64,000 bases of DNA from Bog-473 sp049513455 (GCA_049513455.1 JBEKWB010000036.1:1-64000), one strand, 5' to 3'; positions 17,762 through 26,790 are shown, counted from the first letter of the stretch. Notes: generated by a model not told the origin, from the sequence alone. Numbers and translations: made by a program.

Positions 17762-18795
17762 CGCCCCGATGTCGGCTCAGGCGGAGGAACGGTGGCCCTG
17801 ACGGCCGTGACCAGATAGTCGGCCCCGGCGGGACCGTCCACCACCGTGGCGTCGTACCCGCTCTCGTCAAGTAGGCGCTGCCACGTCGTCGCCCGCAGGG
17901 GGCGCCCCGGAGCCAGGTCGGCCTCGAACGGCGCATCCTCTTCGTCCCAGGCCGCCCGGGACAGCGAGTGCACCACCAGGACCCCGCCCGGCGCGAGCGT
18001 GGCGCCGATCAGGTGCAGGAGCTGGGCGCGCTCGCCGCCGGCCATGCCGTCGACGACGCCGCTCAGCACGATCGCCCCCAACCCCGCCGGGGCGACGGCG
18101 CGCAGGTGGGCGGCCAGGTCCTCGCCGCGCAGATCCGAGACCGTCAGCATCCCCTGGTCGACCAGGTTGGTCCGCGGATCGACCCCGTAGGCGTCACCGC
18201 CGGCGTCGATGATCCGGCGCACCAACCAGCCGTCTCCGCTGGCGGCGTGCACGATGCGCCCGGGCACCGACGCCACGGCGTCGACGGCAGGGGCGACCCA
18301 CCAGGCGTCGGCCCGGTGCACCGCCGGGATCTCCACCACGCCGGCACCGGGCACCCGCTGCACCTCGACCTTGCGCTCCAGCTCCTTGAGGCGCCCTTCG
18401 ACAATGTGCAGCGCCCGGCTGACGGCAGAGGCGAACTGGCTGACCTGATGGGTGATCCACCCCACGTACCAGAGGAGGACCGTCCGCATCCCCTTCTTCA
18501 CCACGACCCCGGCGGCCCGCTGCGAGTCGACCGGCACCACGGGGTCGACGAAGGTGGCGGCATCGACCATGCGGAGCGCCTCGGTCAGGTCGCCGCCCCG
18601 TCCGGCCACCGGTGAGTGGGCCAGGAACAGCTCGTCGAGCTCGCGCTCGAGCTTGGGCGGGAGATCGCCCGAGGAGCGGCGCAGGCGCACCTCCTCCTCG
18701 ATTTCCGCCATCACCTGGGCCACGTAGGCCTGCGGGTCCGCAGAGGGTGCGCCCGAAGATACGGATTCAGTTTTGGCCATTTCCGCCTTCGTCAT
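17758..18795 (-). CDS. methyltransferase-like protein of the glycan export operon
   Basis: This 345-residue protein has a charged N-terminus (about residues 1-75) containing an acidic helix AEIEEEVRLRR. A central helix-rich region containing WYVGWITHQVSQF is followed by a C-terminal Rossmann-like SAM-methyltransferase fold. Motif I is degenerate: HAASGDGWLVRRIIDAGG replaces the usual ExGxGxG. Later strands are recognisable (GAIVLSGVVDG, LAPGGVLVVHS). It is related to the product at 22003-22962, which shares LSGVVD. It overlaps the ATPase gene upstream and the glycosyltransferase gene downstream by four bases each. A role in methylating or capping the exported glycan is plausible but unproven, and the degenerate motif I leaves catalysis in doubt. 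Confidence 0.65.
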   Translation of the reverse strand: MTKAEMAKTESVSSGAPSADPQAYVAQVMAEIEEEVRLRRSSGDLPPKLERELDELFLAHSPVAGRGGDLTEALRMVDAATFVDPVVPVDSQRAAGVVVKKGMRTVLLWYVGWITHQVSQFASAVSRALHIVEGRLKELERKVEVQRVPGAGVVEIPAVHRADAWWVAPAVDAVASVPGRIVHAASGDGWLVRRIIDAGGDAYGVDPRTNLVDQGMLTVSDLRGEDLAAHLRAVAPAGLGAIVLSGVVDGMAGGERAQLLHLIGATLAPGGVLVVHSLSRAAWDEEDAPFEADLAPGRPLRATTWQRLLDESGYDATVVDGPAGADYLVTAVRATVPPPEPTSGR

Positions 18796-20081
18796 GCCCC
18801 CGGCCGGAGATAGTCCAGCTCCTCGGGTGCCATCTGGGCGATGGCCTCGGGCTCGGGCGGCAACAACCAGGCCCGCACCGGCATGGTGATGAACCCGGTC
18901 GCCTTCCCGGGGCTCATCACCGAGAAGGTCCCGGCCGGCTCGCGCCAGTCGAACAGGACGCCGCCCTTGCTGAGGATCCCGACCGAGTAGCTGAACGTGC
19001 CGTCGAGCAACGGGATGTCGTCCACCAAGAAGTTGACCAGGCCCGGGCCGACGGGGAGGTCGAAACGCAGCCCCATGATGTCGGTGTCGGTCCGCATGAA
19101 GCAGTTGTCGTCGGCGTCGCGCAGCTCCAGCGAGAAGACGACGTCGTCGGTGGCGATGGAGGCGTGGTATCCGACCCCGATGGTCAGGGAATCTCCGGTC
19201 GCCAGATACCCCACCTCCTCGAACCTGGGGTAGGTGTGGGCGACGTAGGTCACCCGCACCGGATGGTCGGCATCCGGTGCCCCTCTCGGCACGATTTTCG
19301 GCGGCCGCGCCTCCGGCGACTCATCGGGGATGGTGAGCGTCCCCTCCTCCTCCAGCAACCCCTCACGGAAGATCCGCACCGCTTCACCCGGCGGCCCCTC
19401 GTTGACGACATCGCCGTGGCTCAACACCACGGCCCGATCGCAGATGGAGCGCACCTGGTCCGGCGAGTGGGTGACCAAAAGGATGGTGCGGCCCTCCCGC
19501 TGGAACTCCTTCACCCGCTCGATGCACTTGCGCTGGAAGCGCTCGTCGCCCACCGCCAGCACTTCGTCGACGACCAGGATGTCGGGGTTCACGTTGACCG
19601 CCACCGCGAACCCGAGTCGGACGTACATACCCGAGGAGTAGAACTTCACCTGCCCGTCGATGAACTCTTCGAGCTCGGAGAAGTCGACGATGTCGTCGAA
19701 GACCCGGTCGACCTCCTTCTTGGACATACCGAGCATCGAACCGTTCAGGTAGATGTTCTCCCGACCGGTCAGGTCCTGCTGGAAACCGGCGCCGAGCTCC
19801 AGCAGCCCGGCCAGCTTCCCCCGCACCACGACCTCGCCCGAGGTGGGTTGGAGCACCCCGCAGATGCACTTGAGCAGCGTCGACTTCCCGGAGCCGTTTC
19901 GACCGAGGATCCCCACCGTCTCCCCTTCGTAGGCGGTCAGAGAAACGTCCTTCAGCGCCCAGAAATCCTCGTGCGGGGTCCGCCCACCGTGGATGACACG
20001 CTCCTTGAGGGAGTTGTGGCGCCCGTGCGCCAGGCGGAAGCGCTTGGACACGCCCCGCACGTCCACGGCGATGTCGCTCAT
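18792..20081 (-). CDS. polysaccharide ABC transporter ATP-binding protein with Wzt-like C-terminal domain
   Basis: This 429-residue ATPase is of the polysaccharide/teichoic-acid exporter group (Wzt/TagH). Walker A is GRNGSGKS (60-67), the signature is YSSGMYVRLGF (148-158), and Walker B is ILVVDEVLAVGD (168-179). After about residue 260 there is a 170-residue beta-rich extension. In Wzt proteins the equivalent domain binds the modified, often methyl-capped, end of the glycan and selects substrate. That suggests the export signal here is also a terminal modification, in line with the methyltransferase-like genes nearby. It sits 3 nt downstream of the permease gene. Confidence 0.93.
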   Translation of the reverse strand: MSDIAVDVRGVSKRFRLAHGRHNSLKERVIHGGRTPHEDFWALKDVSLTAYEGETVGILGRNGSGKSTLLKCICGVLQPTSGEVVVRGKLAGLLELGAGFQQDLTGRENIYLNGSMLGMSKKEVDRVFDDIVDFSELEEFIDGQVKFYSSGMYVRLGFAVAVNVNPDILVVDEVLAVGDERFQRKCIERVKEFQREGRTILLVTHSPDQVRSICDRAVVLSHGDVVNEGPPGEAVRIFREGLLEEEGTLTIPDESPEARPPKIVPRGAPDADHPVRVTYVAHTYPRFEEVGYLATGDSLTIGVGYHASIATDDVVFSLELRDADDNCFMRTDTDIMGLRFDLPVGPGLVNFLVDDIPLLDGTFSYSVGILSKGGVLFDWREPAGTFSVMSPGKATGFITMPVRAWLLPPEPEAIAQMAPEELDYLRPGA

Positions 20082-20084
20082 CTC

Positions 20085-21131
20085 CTAGAGCTCCTCGGCG
20101 AAGTTGCCCTCGAGCCGGCCGAAGACGGCGAGCGCGACGAAGAACAGCGCGACCGACAGGGCGAGGACGCCCACGTCCAGCGCGGCGTACCAGAGGTACC
20201 CGTGGTGTGGGAGGACGTAGTAAGGGGTCCGAACGCCTTTGACGTAGGCCACCGGGGAGATCTTGTTGTAGATGCAGCGTTGGAAGGTGAGGACGAGCGG
20301 TGTCACCGGGTTGAGGAAGTAGATCCAGAGCAGGTGTTTGGCGCCGAGCTTGGTGCCGATGTTCTGCTGGAAGGCGTAGACGATGGGGCAGGCCCAGAAC
20401 CACGCCGTGAGGATGACCTCAATGAGGTGCTGGGTGTCGCGCAGGTAGACGTTGATGGAGGAGAGGAGCACGGCCAGGGCACACGCCAGCACGACACCCG
20501 TGATGAGGGCGAGCACCACTAACGGCAGGTACGTCCAATCCGGGCCGGCGTGCAGCACCACCATGAAGATGATCATCACGATGGACTGGAAGAAGAAGAA
20601 GACACAGGCCGAGCCCACCGCGGCCAGCGCCAGGATCTCGCGGGGGAACGACACCTTCTTCACGATGCCGGCGTTGTTGACGATGACCCCGGTGCCGGTG
20701 AGGACCCCGAGGGAGAAGAGGTTCCACAACAGCAGCCCGGCGAACAGGTAGATGACGAAGTTGGGCATGTGGTTGCCCAGTACGACCTGGAACACGATGA
20801 AGTAGATGGCCAGGGTCATGGCCGGCGAGATCATCGACCACACGAGGCCGAGGACCGAGTTCTTGTACTTCACCTTGATCTCGGTGCGCACCAGGTAGAC
20901 CAGCAGCTCGCGGGAGAGCCAGATCTCCTTGAAGCGCTGGCGCACGCTGATCGTCGGCGAGACGACGCGCGTGACCTTGTTGCCCCGCGCCTCGCGCGGG
21001 CTGAACCCCGCCGCCTCGGCCGCCATGGGCGAGGCGTCTGCTACCGGTCGCGCCAGGCCGTACCCCTCGTGGGCGCCGCCGTCTGCAGAGGGGTTCCCGC
21101 CCCTCGGTGAGGCGGGGACGTCCAATGCCAC
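20085..21131 (-). CDS. polysaccharide ABC transporter permease (Wzm/ABC-2 type)
   Basis: This 348-residue ABC2_membrane permease has a cytoplasmic N-terminus of about 85 residues and then about six hydrophobic segments, starting around SVLGLVWSMISPAMTLAIY. The LVYLVRTEIKVKYKNS motif is the usual element before TM1 in polysaccharide exporters. I place the start at the GTG two bases after the clpP stop because AGGAAG lies 9 nt upstream. The frame is open further up, but inside clpP. It pairs with the ATPase at 18792-20081 to move lipid-linked glycan across the membrane. Confidence 0.92.
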   Translation of the reverse strand: MALDVPASPRGGNPSADGGAHEGYGLARPVADASPMAAEAAGFSPREARGNKVTRVVSPTISVRQRFKEIWLSRELLVYLVRTEIKVKYKNSVLGLVWSMISPAMTLAIYFIVFQVVLGNHMPNFVIYLFAGLLLWNLFSLGVLTGTGVIVNNAGIVKKVSFPREILALAAVGSACVFFFFQSIVMIIFMVVLHAGPDWTYLPLVVLALITGVVLACALAVLLSSINVYLRDTQHLIEVILTAWFWACPIVYAFQQNIGTKLGAKHLLWIYFLNPVTPLVLTFQRCIYNKISPVAYVKGVRTPYYVLPHHGYLWYAALDVGVLALSVALFFVALAVFGRLEGNFAEEL

Positions 21132-21133
21132 GT

Positions 21134-21745
21134 CTAGACGCTTCCTGCCGCGGCGACGGAACGGTCGATGACCTGGTCGATGAAGCCGTACTCGCACGCC
21201 TCGTCAGCGGTGAACCAGCGGTCCCGGTCCGAGTCCGTCTCGATCCGCTCCAGGGGTTGCCCCGTGTGGAACGCGATGCGCTCCGCCATCATGCGCTTGA
21301 GGTAGATGATCTGCTCGGCCTGGATGGCGATGTCCGCCGCCTGACCCTGCATGGACCCGGAGGGCTGGTGCATCAGGATCCGCGAGTGGGGCAGCGCGAA
21401 CCGCTTGCCGGGAGCACCCGCGCAGAGCAGGAACTGCCCCATGCTGGCCGCCAGGCCGACGCAGATGGTCGACACGTCGGGCTGGACGAACTGCATGGTG
21501 TCGTAGATGGCCAACCCGTCGGTCACCGAGCCCCCGGGGGAGTTGATGTAGACCGAGATGTCCTTTTCGGGATCCTCGGCCTCGAGCAGGATGAGCTGGG
21601 CGCAGACCAGGTTGGCCGTCAACTGGTCGATGGCGCTGCCGATGAAGACGATGCGCTCTTTGAGCAGGCGCTGGTAGATGTCGGAGGTGGGTTCGGATCC
21701 GCCTCCGGCGGCGACGATGGAAGGAAGAGTTAATGAAGGAGCCAT
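21134..21745 (-). CDS. clpP: ATP-dependent Clp protease proteolytic subunit
   Basis: This 203-residue ClpP serine peptidase has the catalytic Ser in GLAASMGQ, the His in ILMHQPSG, and an Asp in the DSDRDRWF region. Other hallmarks are YINSPGGSV and EYGFIDQVI. Length matches processed-type ClpP with a short propeptide. Actinobacteria usually carry clpP1-clpP2 in tandem next to clpX or tig. This copy is single and lies 2 nt upstream of a polysaccharide-export permease. It may be a third, specialised ClpP or a displaced housekeeping one. Confidence 0.94.
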   Translation of the reverse strand: MAPSLTLPSIVAAGGGSEPTSDIYQRLLKERIVFIGSAIDQLTANLVCAQLILLEAEDPEKDISVYINSPGGSVTDGLAIYDTMQFVQPDVSTICVGLAASMGQFLLCAGAPGKRFALPHSRILMHQPSGSMQGQAADIAIQAEQIIYLKRMMAERIAFHTGQPLERIETDSDRDRWFTADEACEYGFIDQVIDRSVAAAGSV

Positions 21746-21824
21746 GGCACGAGGCTAGTGGCCGAGACGGGCGCCCATGGGCACATGGCCGTACACTTGC
21801 TGACCACCCGCGCTGCGGGACGCT

Positions 21825-21907
21825 GCGGGCGTGGCGGAATAGGCAGACGCGCCGGGTTTAGGTCCCGGTCCCCACTGGGGGTGGAGGTTCGAATCCTCTC
21901 GCCCGCA
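21825..21907 (+). tRNA. tRNA-Leu (UAG)
   Basis: Acceptor arms GCGGGCG (21825-21831) and CGCCCGC (21900-21906) pair. The anticodon loop TTTAGGT gives anticodon UAG (leucine, CUA codons). A long type-II variable arm and the T-loop TTCGAAT are present, and the discriminator is A. No CCA is encoded. Confidence 0.96.
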
Positions 21908-22002
21908 CTTTCCAGGCAGCTTGGTCAATTGTATTGACTACTGACTCGAAAGAGTTATAGGGCGCCGCGGCTCTTTCGGCTGACGCCGCCGCCCTGGTTC
22001 GG

Positions 22003-22962
22003 TCAGACCGGGACCGTGGCGGCGATCGCCACCCGCCCGTCCCCGACCGGGCCGCCCGCCAACGGCCCGGCGCCGGCGAAGTTCGCCCGCGCCAACAGCA
22101 CCTCCCACGTCCGGGCGTGCAGCGTGCGCGGGGCCAGGATCTCGTCCGCCACGACGTGGCGCGCCGCGCCGGCGTGCCCGGGCTCGGTGGCCACCACCAC
22201 GATCGGCGCACCGAGAGCCAGGACCCGGTGCGCCTCGGACAACAGCTGCAGGATCGCGTGCAGGGGGAGTCGATCGACCACGCCGCTCAGGACGAGACCG
22301 CCGAGCGACCCCGACGAGCGGGCCGCCAGATCCTCCACCACCTCCGCGATGGAGACCGCATAGCCCTGCTCGAGCGCCCGCAGGGCCACGCCCCCACGGG
22401 GCTCGACGCCGCGGGCCGCCAGGCCGGATCCGAGGAGGGATCCGAGAAGCTGGCCCTCCCCGCAGTCGGCGTGCAGCACGTCGCCGGCGGGCGCCGCCGC
22501 CACGAGGTGGTCGACCAGTGGTTGCACCCACTCACCCAACTCCCGCGCCGGGATCAACCATGCCGCGCCCTCGATCGGCCGATCCTGCCGGGCCAGCCGT
22601 TCCTCCAGCGTCTGCACCCGGGAGGCGAGGAAGCGGAACGCCTCGACGACCTGGGCCATCGCGGCGTGGACCTCGCTCGGCGCATCGTCGGGCTCCGCTC
22701 TGCGCCGGCGGCCCGACCCACCTCGCCGGCTCGCCGGGGCAACCGACGCGTCGAGCAGCTTGGTGAGCTCCGACGCTCCTGGCTTGTCGGGGCCGAAGCG
22801 CTCTGACATCTGGGTGAAATTGGCCAGGAAGTTCCACGTGTCGCTGCCCTGTGGCCGCAGGCGCGCAAAGGCGTCGTTCAGCGCTTCGGTGGCGGCGTCC
22901 TGCCCGGCCGTCGCCGCATCCTCGTCGGCCGGATCGCCCGGCTCAGGTAGTGGAGACGACAC
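22003..22962 (-). CDS. methyltransferase-like protein, paralog of 17758-18795
   Basis: The protein is about 319 residues from the GTG chosen here. The frame is open for 69 more codons upstream, and the start is uncertain because no good ribosome site is seen. An acidic, low-complexity N-terminus is followed by a helix FRFLASRVQTLEERLARQ and a Rossmann-like C-terminal half with motif I LHADCGEGQLLGSLLG. It shares the LSGVVD strand and overall layout with the product at 17758-18795. It is divergent from the DUF1698-like methyltransferase gene. The role is probably in glycan modification, by context only. Confidence 0.6.
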   Translation of the reverse strand: MSSPLPEPGDPADEDAATAGQDAATEALNDAFARLRPQGSDTWNFLANFTQMSERFGPDKPGASELTKLLDASVAPASRRGGSGRRRRAEPDDAPSEVHAAMAQVVEAFRFLASRVQTLEERLARQDRPIEGAAWLIPARELGEWVQPLVDHLVAAAPAGDVLHADCGEGQLLGSLLGSGLAARGVEPRGGVALRALEQGYAVSIAEVVEDLAARSSGSLGGLVLSGVVDRLPLHAILQLLSEAHRVLALGAPIVVVATEPGHAGAARHVVADEILAPRTLHARTWEVLLARANFAGAGPLAGGPVGDGRVAIAATVPV

Positions 22963-23172
22963 CGTGGGTGATACTACTTGGCCTCCCTGCCTGCGCTTCT
23001 GCGTGACCGCAGCACGCCTCGGCCCGCCCCGCGGGCCCCTCCAGACGTCGTCGGGGCACGCACCCGTGGTGCTCGTGAGTGGTGACAGATGATGGGGGAT
23101 TCGTTGCTGCGGTACTAACATCGCCCGGTCCGTCAGACGGTGCCCGTCGCCAGAAGAGAGAGCCCTCATTCG

Positions 23173-23982
23173 ATGAGTCGAGATCCTGAGCTAATCGAAC
23201 GCATCCGCGCCCACCAGTTCTTCCACACCATGGACCTCGGCGACGGGCTGGTCACCAACGGCGATTCCAACCCCAAGGACCTGCTCTCGTCGCCCGGCTC
23301 CCTGCCCGACGTGCGCGGCAAGTCCGTGCTCGATATTGGTGCCTGGGACGGCAAGTACTCCTACAAGGCGGAAGCGGGCGGCGCATCACGGGTCGTGGCC
23401 CTCGACCATTACGTGTGGAGGCTCAACGGACCGGCACGCCAGGCCTACTACGACGAGTGCGCGGCCAAGGGGCTCCTGCCCGACCCCGACCGGATCGACC
23501 GCGACTTCCTCCTCGACGGCGTGTACCCCGGGAAGAAGGGCTTCGACATGGTCCACGAGTACCTCGACAGCAAGGTGGAGACGGTCATCGACGACTTCAT
23601 GACCATGGACCTCACGACGCTGGGCCAGTTCGACATCGTCTTTTACTTCGGTGTGCTGTACCACATGATCGATCCGATCGGCTCCCTCAAGCGCGTGCGG
23701 GCCGTGACCAAGGAGCGGGCGGTGATCGAGACGGCGGGCATCGTCGTCCCCGGCTACGCCGACACCAACCTCGTGTACTTCTGCACGGGTGACGAGTTGG
23801 GGGCCGACTTCGGCAACTGGTACGCGCCGTCAGAGGCCGCCTTGCGCGGCATGTGCCGCTCCGCCGGATTCCGCACGGTCGAGACCAAAGCGGATGTCGA
23901 CCTCAAGAACCTGCCGCGGTCGCGCCGCAGCGAGCGCGGCCAGCCCCTGCACTGCCGCATCGTCGCCCAGGCTTTCGTCTAG
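23173..23982 (+). CDS. DUF1698-type class I SAM methyltransferase
   Basis: This 269-residue protein has a well-formed SAM site: SVLDIGAWDGKYSYKAE (motif I), ALDHYVW (acidic residue of motif II) and FDIVFYFGVLYHMIDP. Annotation of this family often points to CmoB-like tRNA methyltransferases. The FYFGVLYHM..P segment is shared with CmoB, but small-molecule and sugar methyltransferases have it too. Next to glycosyltransferases and a glycan exporter, a sugar O-methyltransferase role is as likely as tRNA modification. An in-frame GTG at 23140 is an alternative start. Confidence 0.8.
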   Translation: MSRDPELIERIRAHQFFHTMDLGDGLVTNGDSNPKDLLSSPGSLPDVRGKSVLDIGAWDGKYSYKAEAGGASRVVALDHYVWRLNGPARQAYYDECAAKGLLPDPDRIDRDFLLDGVYPGKKGFDMVHEYLDSKVETVIDDFMTMDLTTLGQFDIVFYFGVLYHMIDPIGSLKRVRAVTKERAVIETAGIVVPGYADTNLVYFCTGDELGADFGNWYAPSEAALRGMCRSAGFRTVETKADVDLKNLPRSRRSERGQPLHCRIVAQAFV

Positions 23983-24037
23983 AGCTCGCCGCCTCGCGCC
24001 ACCCCGCGGCGCCGTGGCGCCCCGCCCGGCCCGGCCC

Positions 24038-25699
24038 CTAGGTGGTGAAGTACGCCGAGTTGGCGACCGACGGATTCGACGCCGACGCCGGTCCGGACCC
24101 GAACACCGAGAAGACGTTCTCCATCATGCGCCAGAAGACCGACGTGACGCTGGGCACCGCGGGCGGCACCAGGTTCGGATAGATGTACGGGGCGTTCGAG
24201 AGCCGGTACACGAAGTAGGCGTTTCCCGTGGCGAGCACACCGCCCCCGCCGGGACTCGTGTAATAGGTCATGTCCGACCAGCGGCCGGGGCCGCGGTTCT
24301 TGATGGGGGAATGCGCCAGGATCTCGACGTTGTCCGGACCCGGAAGGGAGCGGTCGTAGAAGTCGTATTCCCCGAAGATGACGCCGGGCAGCGACTGGTT
24401 CATCGTCACACCGGTGCCGGCGAACACCCAGTGGCCCGGGTTGACGATCGACATGGCAGCGTTCGCACCCAGGTCGGCGTACTGGGCCCCGATGGTGGTC
24501 TGCTCGGGCCGCGGCATGGGCCCGGTCGGCCAATCGGCCGTCACCTCGGCCGGATCGACGTTCCACAGCGGGTCCTCCTCCATGAAGTCGGTCTTGTAAC
24601 AGACCTGGTGCCGGTTGGGCCCGAGTGGAGAGGCTTCGAGACGGATGTGGCGGTAGATGGCGTTGGCCCCCAGGAAGGCGATATTGACCCCGGCGTCCAC
24701 GGCCTGGTCGGCCGCCGTCCGCATCAACTGGGACCAGTACTCGTCGTGGCCGAGGCTGATGAGGCACTTGTGGTTGGTCAGCAGTGACGGTTGCTCGTGC
24801 AGATCGATGTCCGTCGTGTACGTGACGTCGAGCCCGAGGCTCTCGGCCAGGAAGAGGAGAGGGAACTCGTTCCCGATGAAGTTGGGCGCTCCCCACGACG
24901 AAGCGTCGTACGGGCGGTCGTACGACACCACCCGCGAGCGCGTCGCCGCCGCGCCGGGGCCGACGTAGAGGGAGCGCCCGCCCCACGTGTTGTACGCCTG
25001 CGACGTGGTGACCCCGCTCATGATGGTGAACGCGGCGTGGCTGGTGTCATCGCGCACGATCAGCGGCACATAGCCGTTGGCACTCTTGTCGAAGTCGCCC
25101 ACGACCTTGAAGAGGTAGTAGCCCGGCGGCCAGTCCGCCGCAATGGTCACCGAGAGCGACGGCTGCCAGTCGCACTCGACCATGTTGGTGCCGGGCGCCA
25201 CCGTCGGCGGCGGCTGTGCCTGCCCTGCCAGTGCCGACGACGTCCAGACCAGCCTGCCGCCCGTGCCCCCGTAATACCCCGCCCGGTAGAGCTCGACGTG
25301 GTAGGGGAACGGCCCGGCGTCGACGTACAGCGTCACCTCTTCGCCCTGGGTCGCGCTGACGTGGTCGCAGTAGGCGTACAGCATGCCGGGATAGGTCACC
25401 ACCCAGTCGAGCGTCCCGGGTCGCGCGTTCTCCTCTACCACCCAGTCGGCCACGGGAATGGAGACCCCGCTCGGGAGGGTGACCGGGTGGACCCCCGACG
25501 AGCGGGCCCGCCGGCGCGTGCCGGCGCGCCGGCCGTTGCCGGGCGTGCCTTTCTTCTGGCTCCGCAGTGCGGCCGCACCCACGGCAAAGCTCCCCGAGTA
25601 CATGCCCGCCGCACGCAGAAAGCCCCGGCGATCGATGGTCGAGGGGCCTTCCACCGGCAACTCGGGTGGTGTCTCCGGGATATGGGCATCACCAGACAC
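24038..25699 (-). CDS. Tat-exported protein with N,N-dimethylformamidase beta-subunit-like domain
   Basis: This 553-residue protein has a twin-arginine signal (DRRGFLRAAG, about residues 23-32) followed by a hydrophobic stretch. The body matches the large C-terminal domain of the DMF-amidase beta subunit family: YRAGYYGGTGGRLVW, AYNTWGGRSLY, SYDRPYD and a segment with LISLGHDEYWS. Secreted relatives are common in actinobacteria, and most have no known substrate. The signal places it outside the cell, next to the surface-glycan locus. A hydrolase acting on an amide in envelope glycans would be one reading. DMF degradation itself is unlikely without the alpha subunit. Confidence 0.8.
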   Translation of the reverse strand: MSGDAHIPETPPELPVEGPSTIDRRGFLRAAGMYSGSFAVGAAALRSQKKGTPGNGRRAGTRRRARSSGVHPVTLPSGVSIPVADWVVEENARPGTLDWVVTYPGMLYAYCDHVSATQGEEVTLYVDAGPFPYHVELYRAGYYGGTGGRLVWTSSALAGQAQPPPTVAPGTNMVECDWQPSLSVTIAADWPPGYYLFKVVGDFDKSANGYVPLIVRDDTSHAAFTIMSGVTTSQAYNTWGGRSLYVGPGAAATRSRVVSYDRPYDASSWGAPNFIGNEFPLLFLAESLGLDVTYTTDIDLHEQPSLLTNHKCLISLGHDEYWSQLMRTAADQAVDAGVNIAFLGANAIYRHIRLEASPLGPNRHQVCYKTDFMEEDPLWNVDPAEVTADWPTGPMPRPEQTTIGAQYADLGANAAMSIVNPGHWVFAGTGVTMNQSLPGVIFGEYDFYDRSLPGPDNVEILAHSPIKNRGPGRWSDMTYYTSPGGGGVLATGNAYFVYRLSNAPYIYPNLVPPAVPSVTSVFWRMMENVFSVFGSGPASASNPSVANSAYFTT

Positions 25700-25767
25700 C
25701 GTGCGACTCTACCGTCGGGCGCTTGGCGGGAACTGGACCGCTGAGCGACCCACTAGCTTCAACGCCC

Positions 25768-26790
25768 ATGTCGCACCTGGTCGCCGCACCCGACAAGTTC
25801 CGGGGCACCGCCACGGCCGCGGAGGTCGCCGCAGCCGTGGGCGGCGCGGCGCGGCGAGCCGGGTGGACCGCCGACGAGATCCCGATGTCCGATGGTGGGG
25901 AAGGCCTCCTCCTTGCGGTCGGGGGCACGCCGCACCACACCTCGGTGCCCGGACCGCTCGGCATCCCCACCGAGGCCGAGTGGCGGCTGCTGCCGGCCGA
26001 TCCCCGCGGTGGCCGGACCGCGGTGATCGAGATGTCCCAGGCCGCCGGGCGGTCGCTGGTCCCGCACCCCGGTGGTGACGACCCCGTCTCGGCGGATACC
26101 GCGGGCGTGGGGCATCTGCTCCTGCGCGCCCGCGACACCGGCGCCACTCGGATCGTCATCGGCTGTGGCGGCTCGGCCACCTCCGACGGCGGCTGGGGCG
26201 CGGTCCAGGTCGTCGGCACCCCGGCGGCCCTGGCCGGTGTCGACGTGCAGGTGGCATGCGACGTGACCACGCGCTTCGTCGACGCCGCCGCGTTGTTCGG
26301 TCCCCAGAAGGGCGCATCGCCCGAGCAGATCGTGCGGTTGACCGACCGCCTGCGTTCGCTGTCCGAGCGCTACCGGCGCGACTTCGGCGTGGACGTCGAT
26401 GCCATCCCCGGCGCGGGTGCGGCCGGGGGCCTGGCCGGTGGCCTGGTCGCCCTGGGGGCCCACATCGTCCCCGGCTTCGACCTCGTCGCCGAAATGACCG
26501 GGCTGGCGGCCCGCCTCGCGACGGCCGACCTGGTCGTCACGGGGGAGGGCCATCTGGACCCCCCCTCCTTCGCGGGCAAGGTCCCGGGCGGCGTGCTGGC
26601 GCTCACCGCCGGGCGCTGCCCGGTGCTCTGTATCGTCGGCGACGCTGACGAAGCCCTGCTGCGGTCCCCCCCGCCCGGGCTCGAGATCGTCAGCCTGGTC
26701 GGCCGCTTCGGCGCCGACCGGGCCCGGAGCGAAACCACTGACCTCGTCGCCGAGGTGACCGAGGAGGTCGTCCGGCGGCCTTGCCCCTGA
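25768..26790 (+). CDS. glycerate kinase
   Basis: This 340-residue GarK/GlxK-type glycerate kinase phosphorylates D-glycerate, usually to 2-phosphoglycerate. Family signatures are APDKFRGTATAAEVAAA at the N-terminus, MSDGGEG, IGCGGSATSDGG, and the C-terminal TGEGHLDPPSFAGKVPGGV. The ATG at 25768 gives the typical MSHLVAAPDKF start; upstream open frame is not conserved-looking. The SDR gene follows after 50 nt. Confidence 0.94.
   Translation: MSHLVAAPDKFRGTATAAEVAAAVGGAARRAGWTADEIPMSDGGEGLLLAVGGTPHHTSVPGPLGIPTEAEWRLLPADPRGGRTAVIEMSQAAGRSLVPHPGGDDPVSADTAGVGHLLLRARDTGATRIVIGCGGSATSDGGWGAVQVVGTPAALAGVDVQVACDVTTRFVDAAALFGPQKGASPEQIVRLTDRLRSLSERYRRDFGVDVDAIPGAGAAGGLAGGLVALGAHIVPGFDLVAEMTGLAARLATADLVVTGEGHLDPPSFAGKVPGGVLALTAGRCPVLCIVGDADEALLRSPPPGLEIVSLVGRFGADRARSETTDLVAEVTEEVVRRPCP

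Noticed and set aside
18612..20522. 636-residue plus-strand frame opposite the ABC exporter genes
   Set aside because: Shadow of Wzt/Wzm genes, which have all ABC motifs on the other strand.
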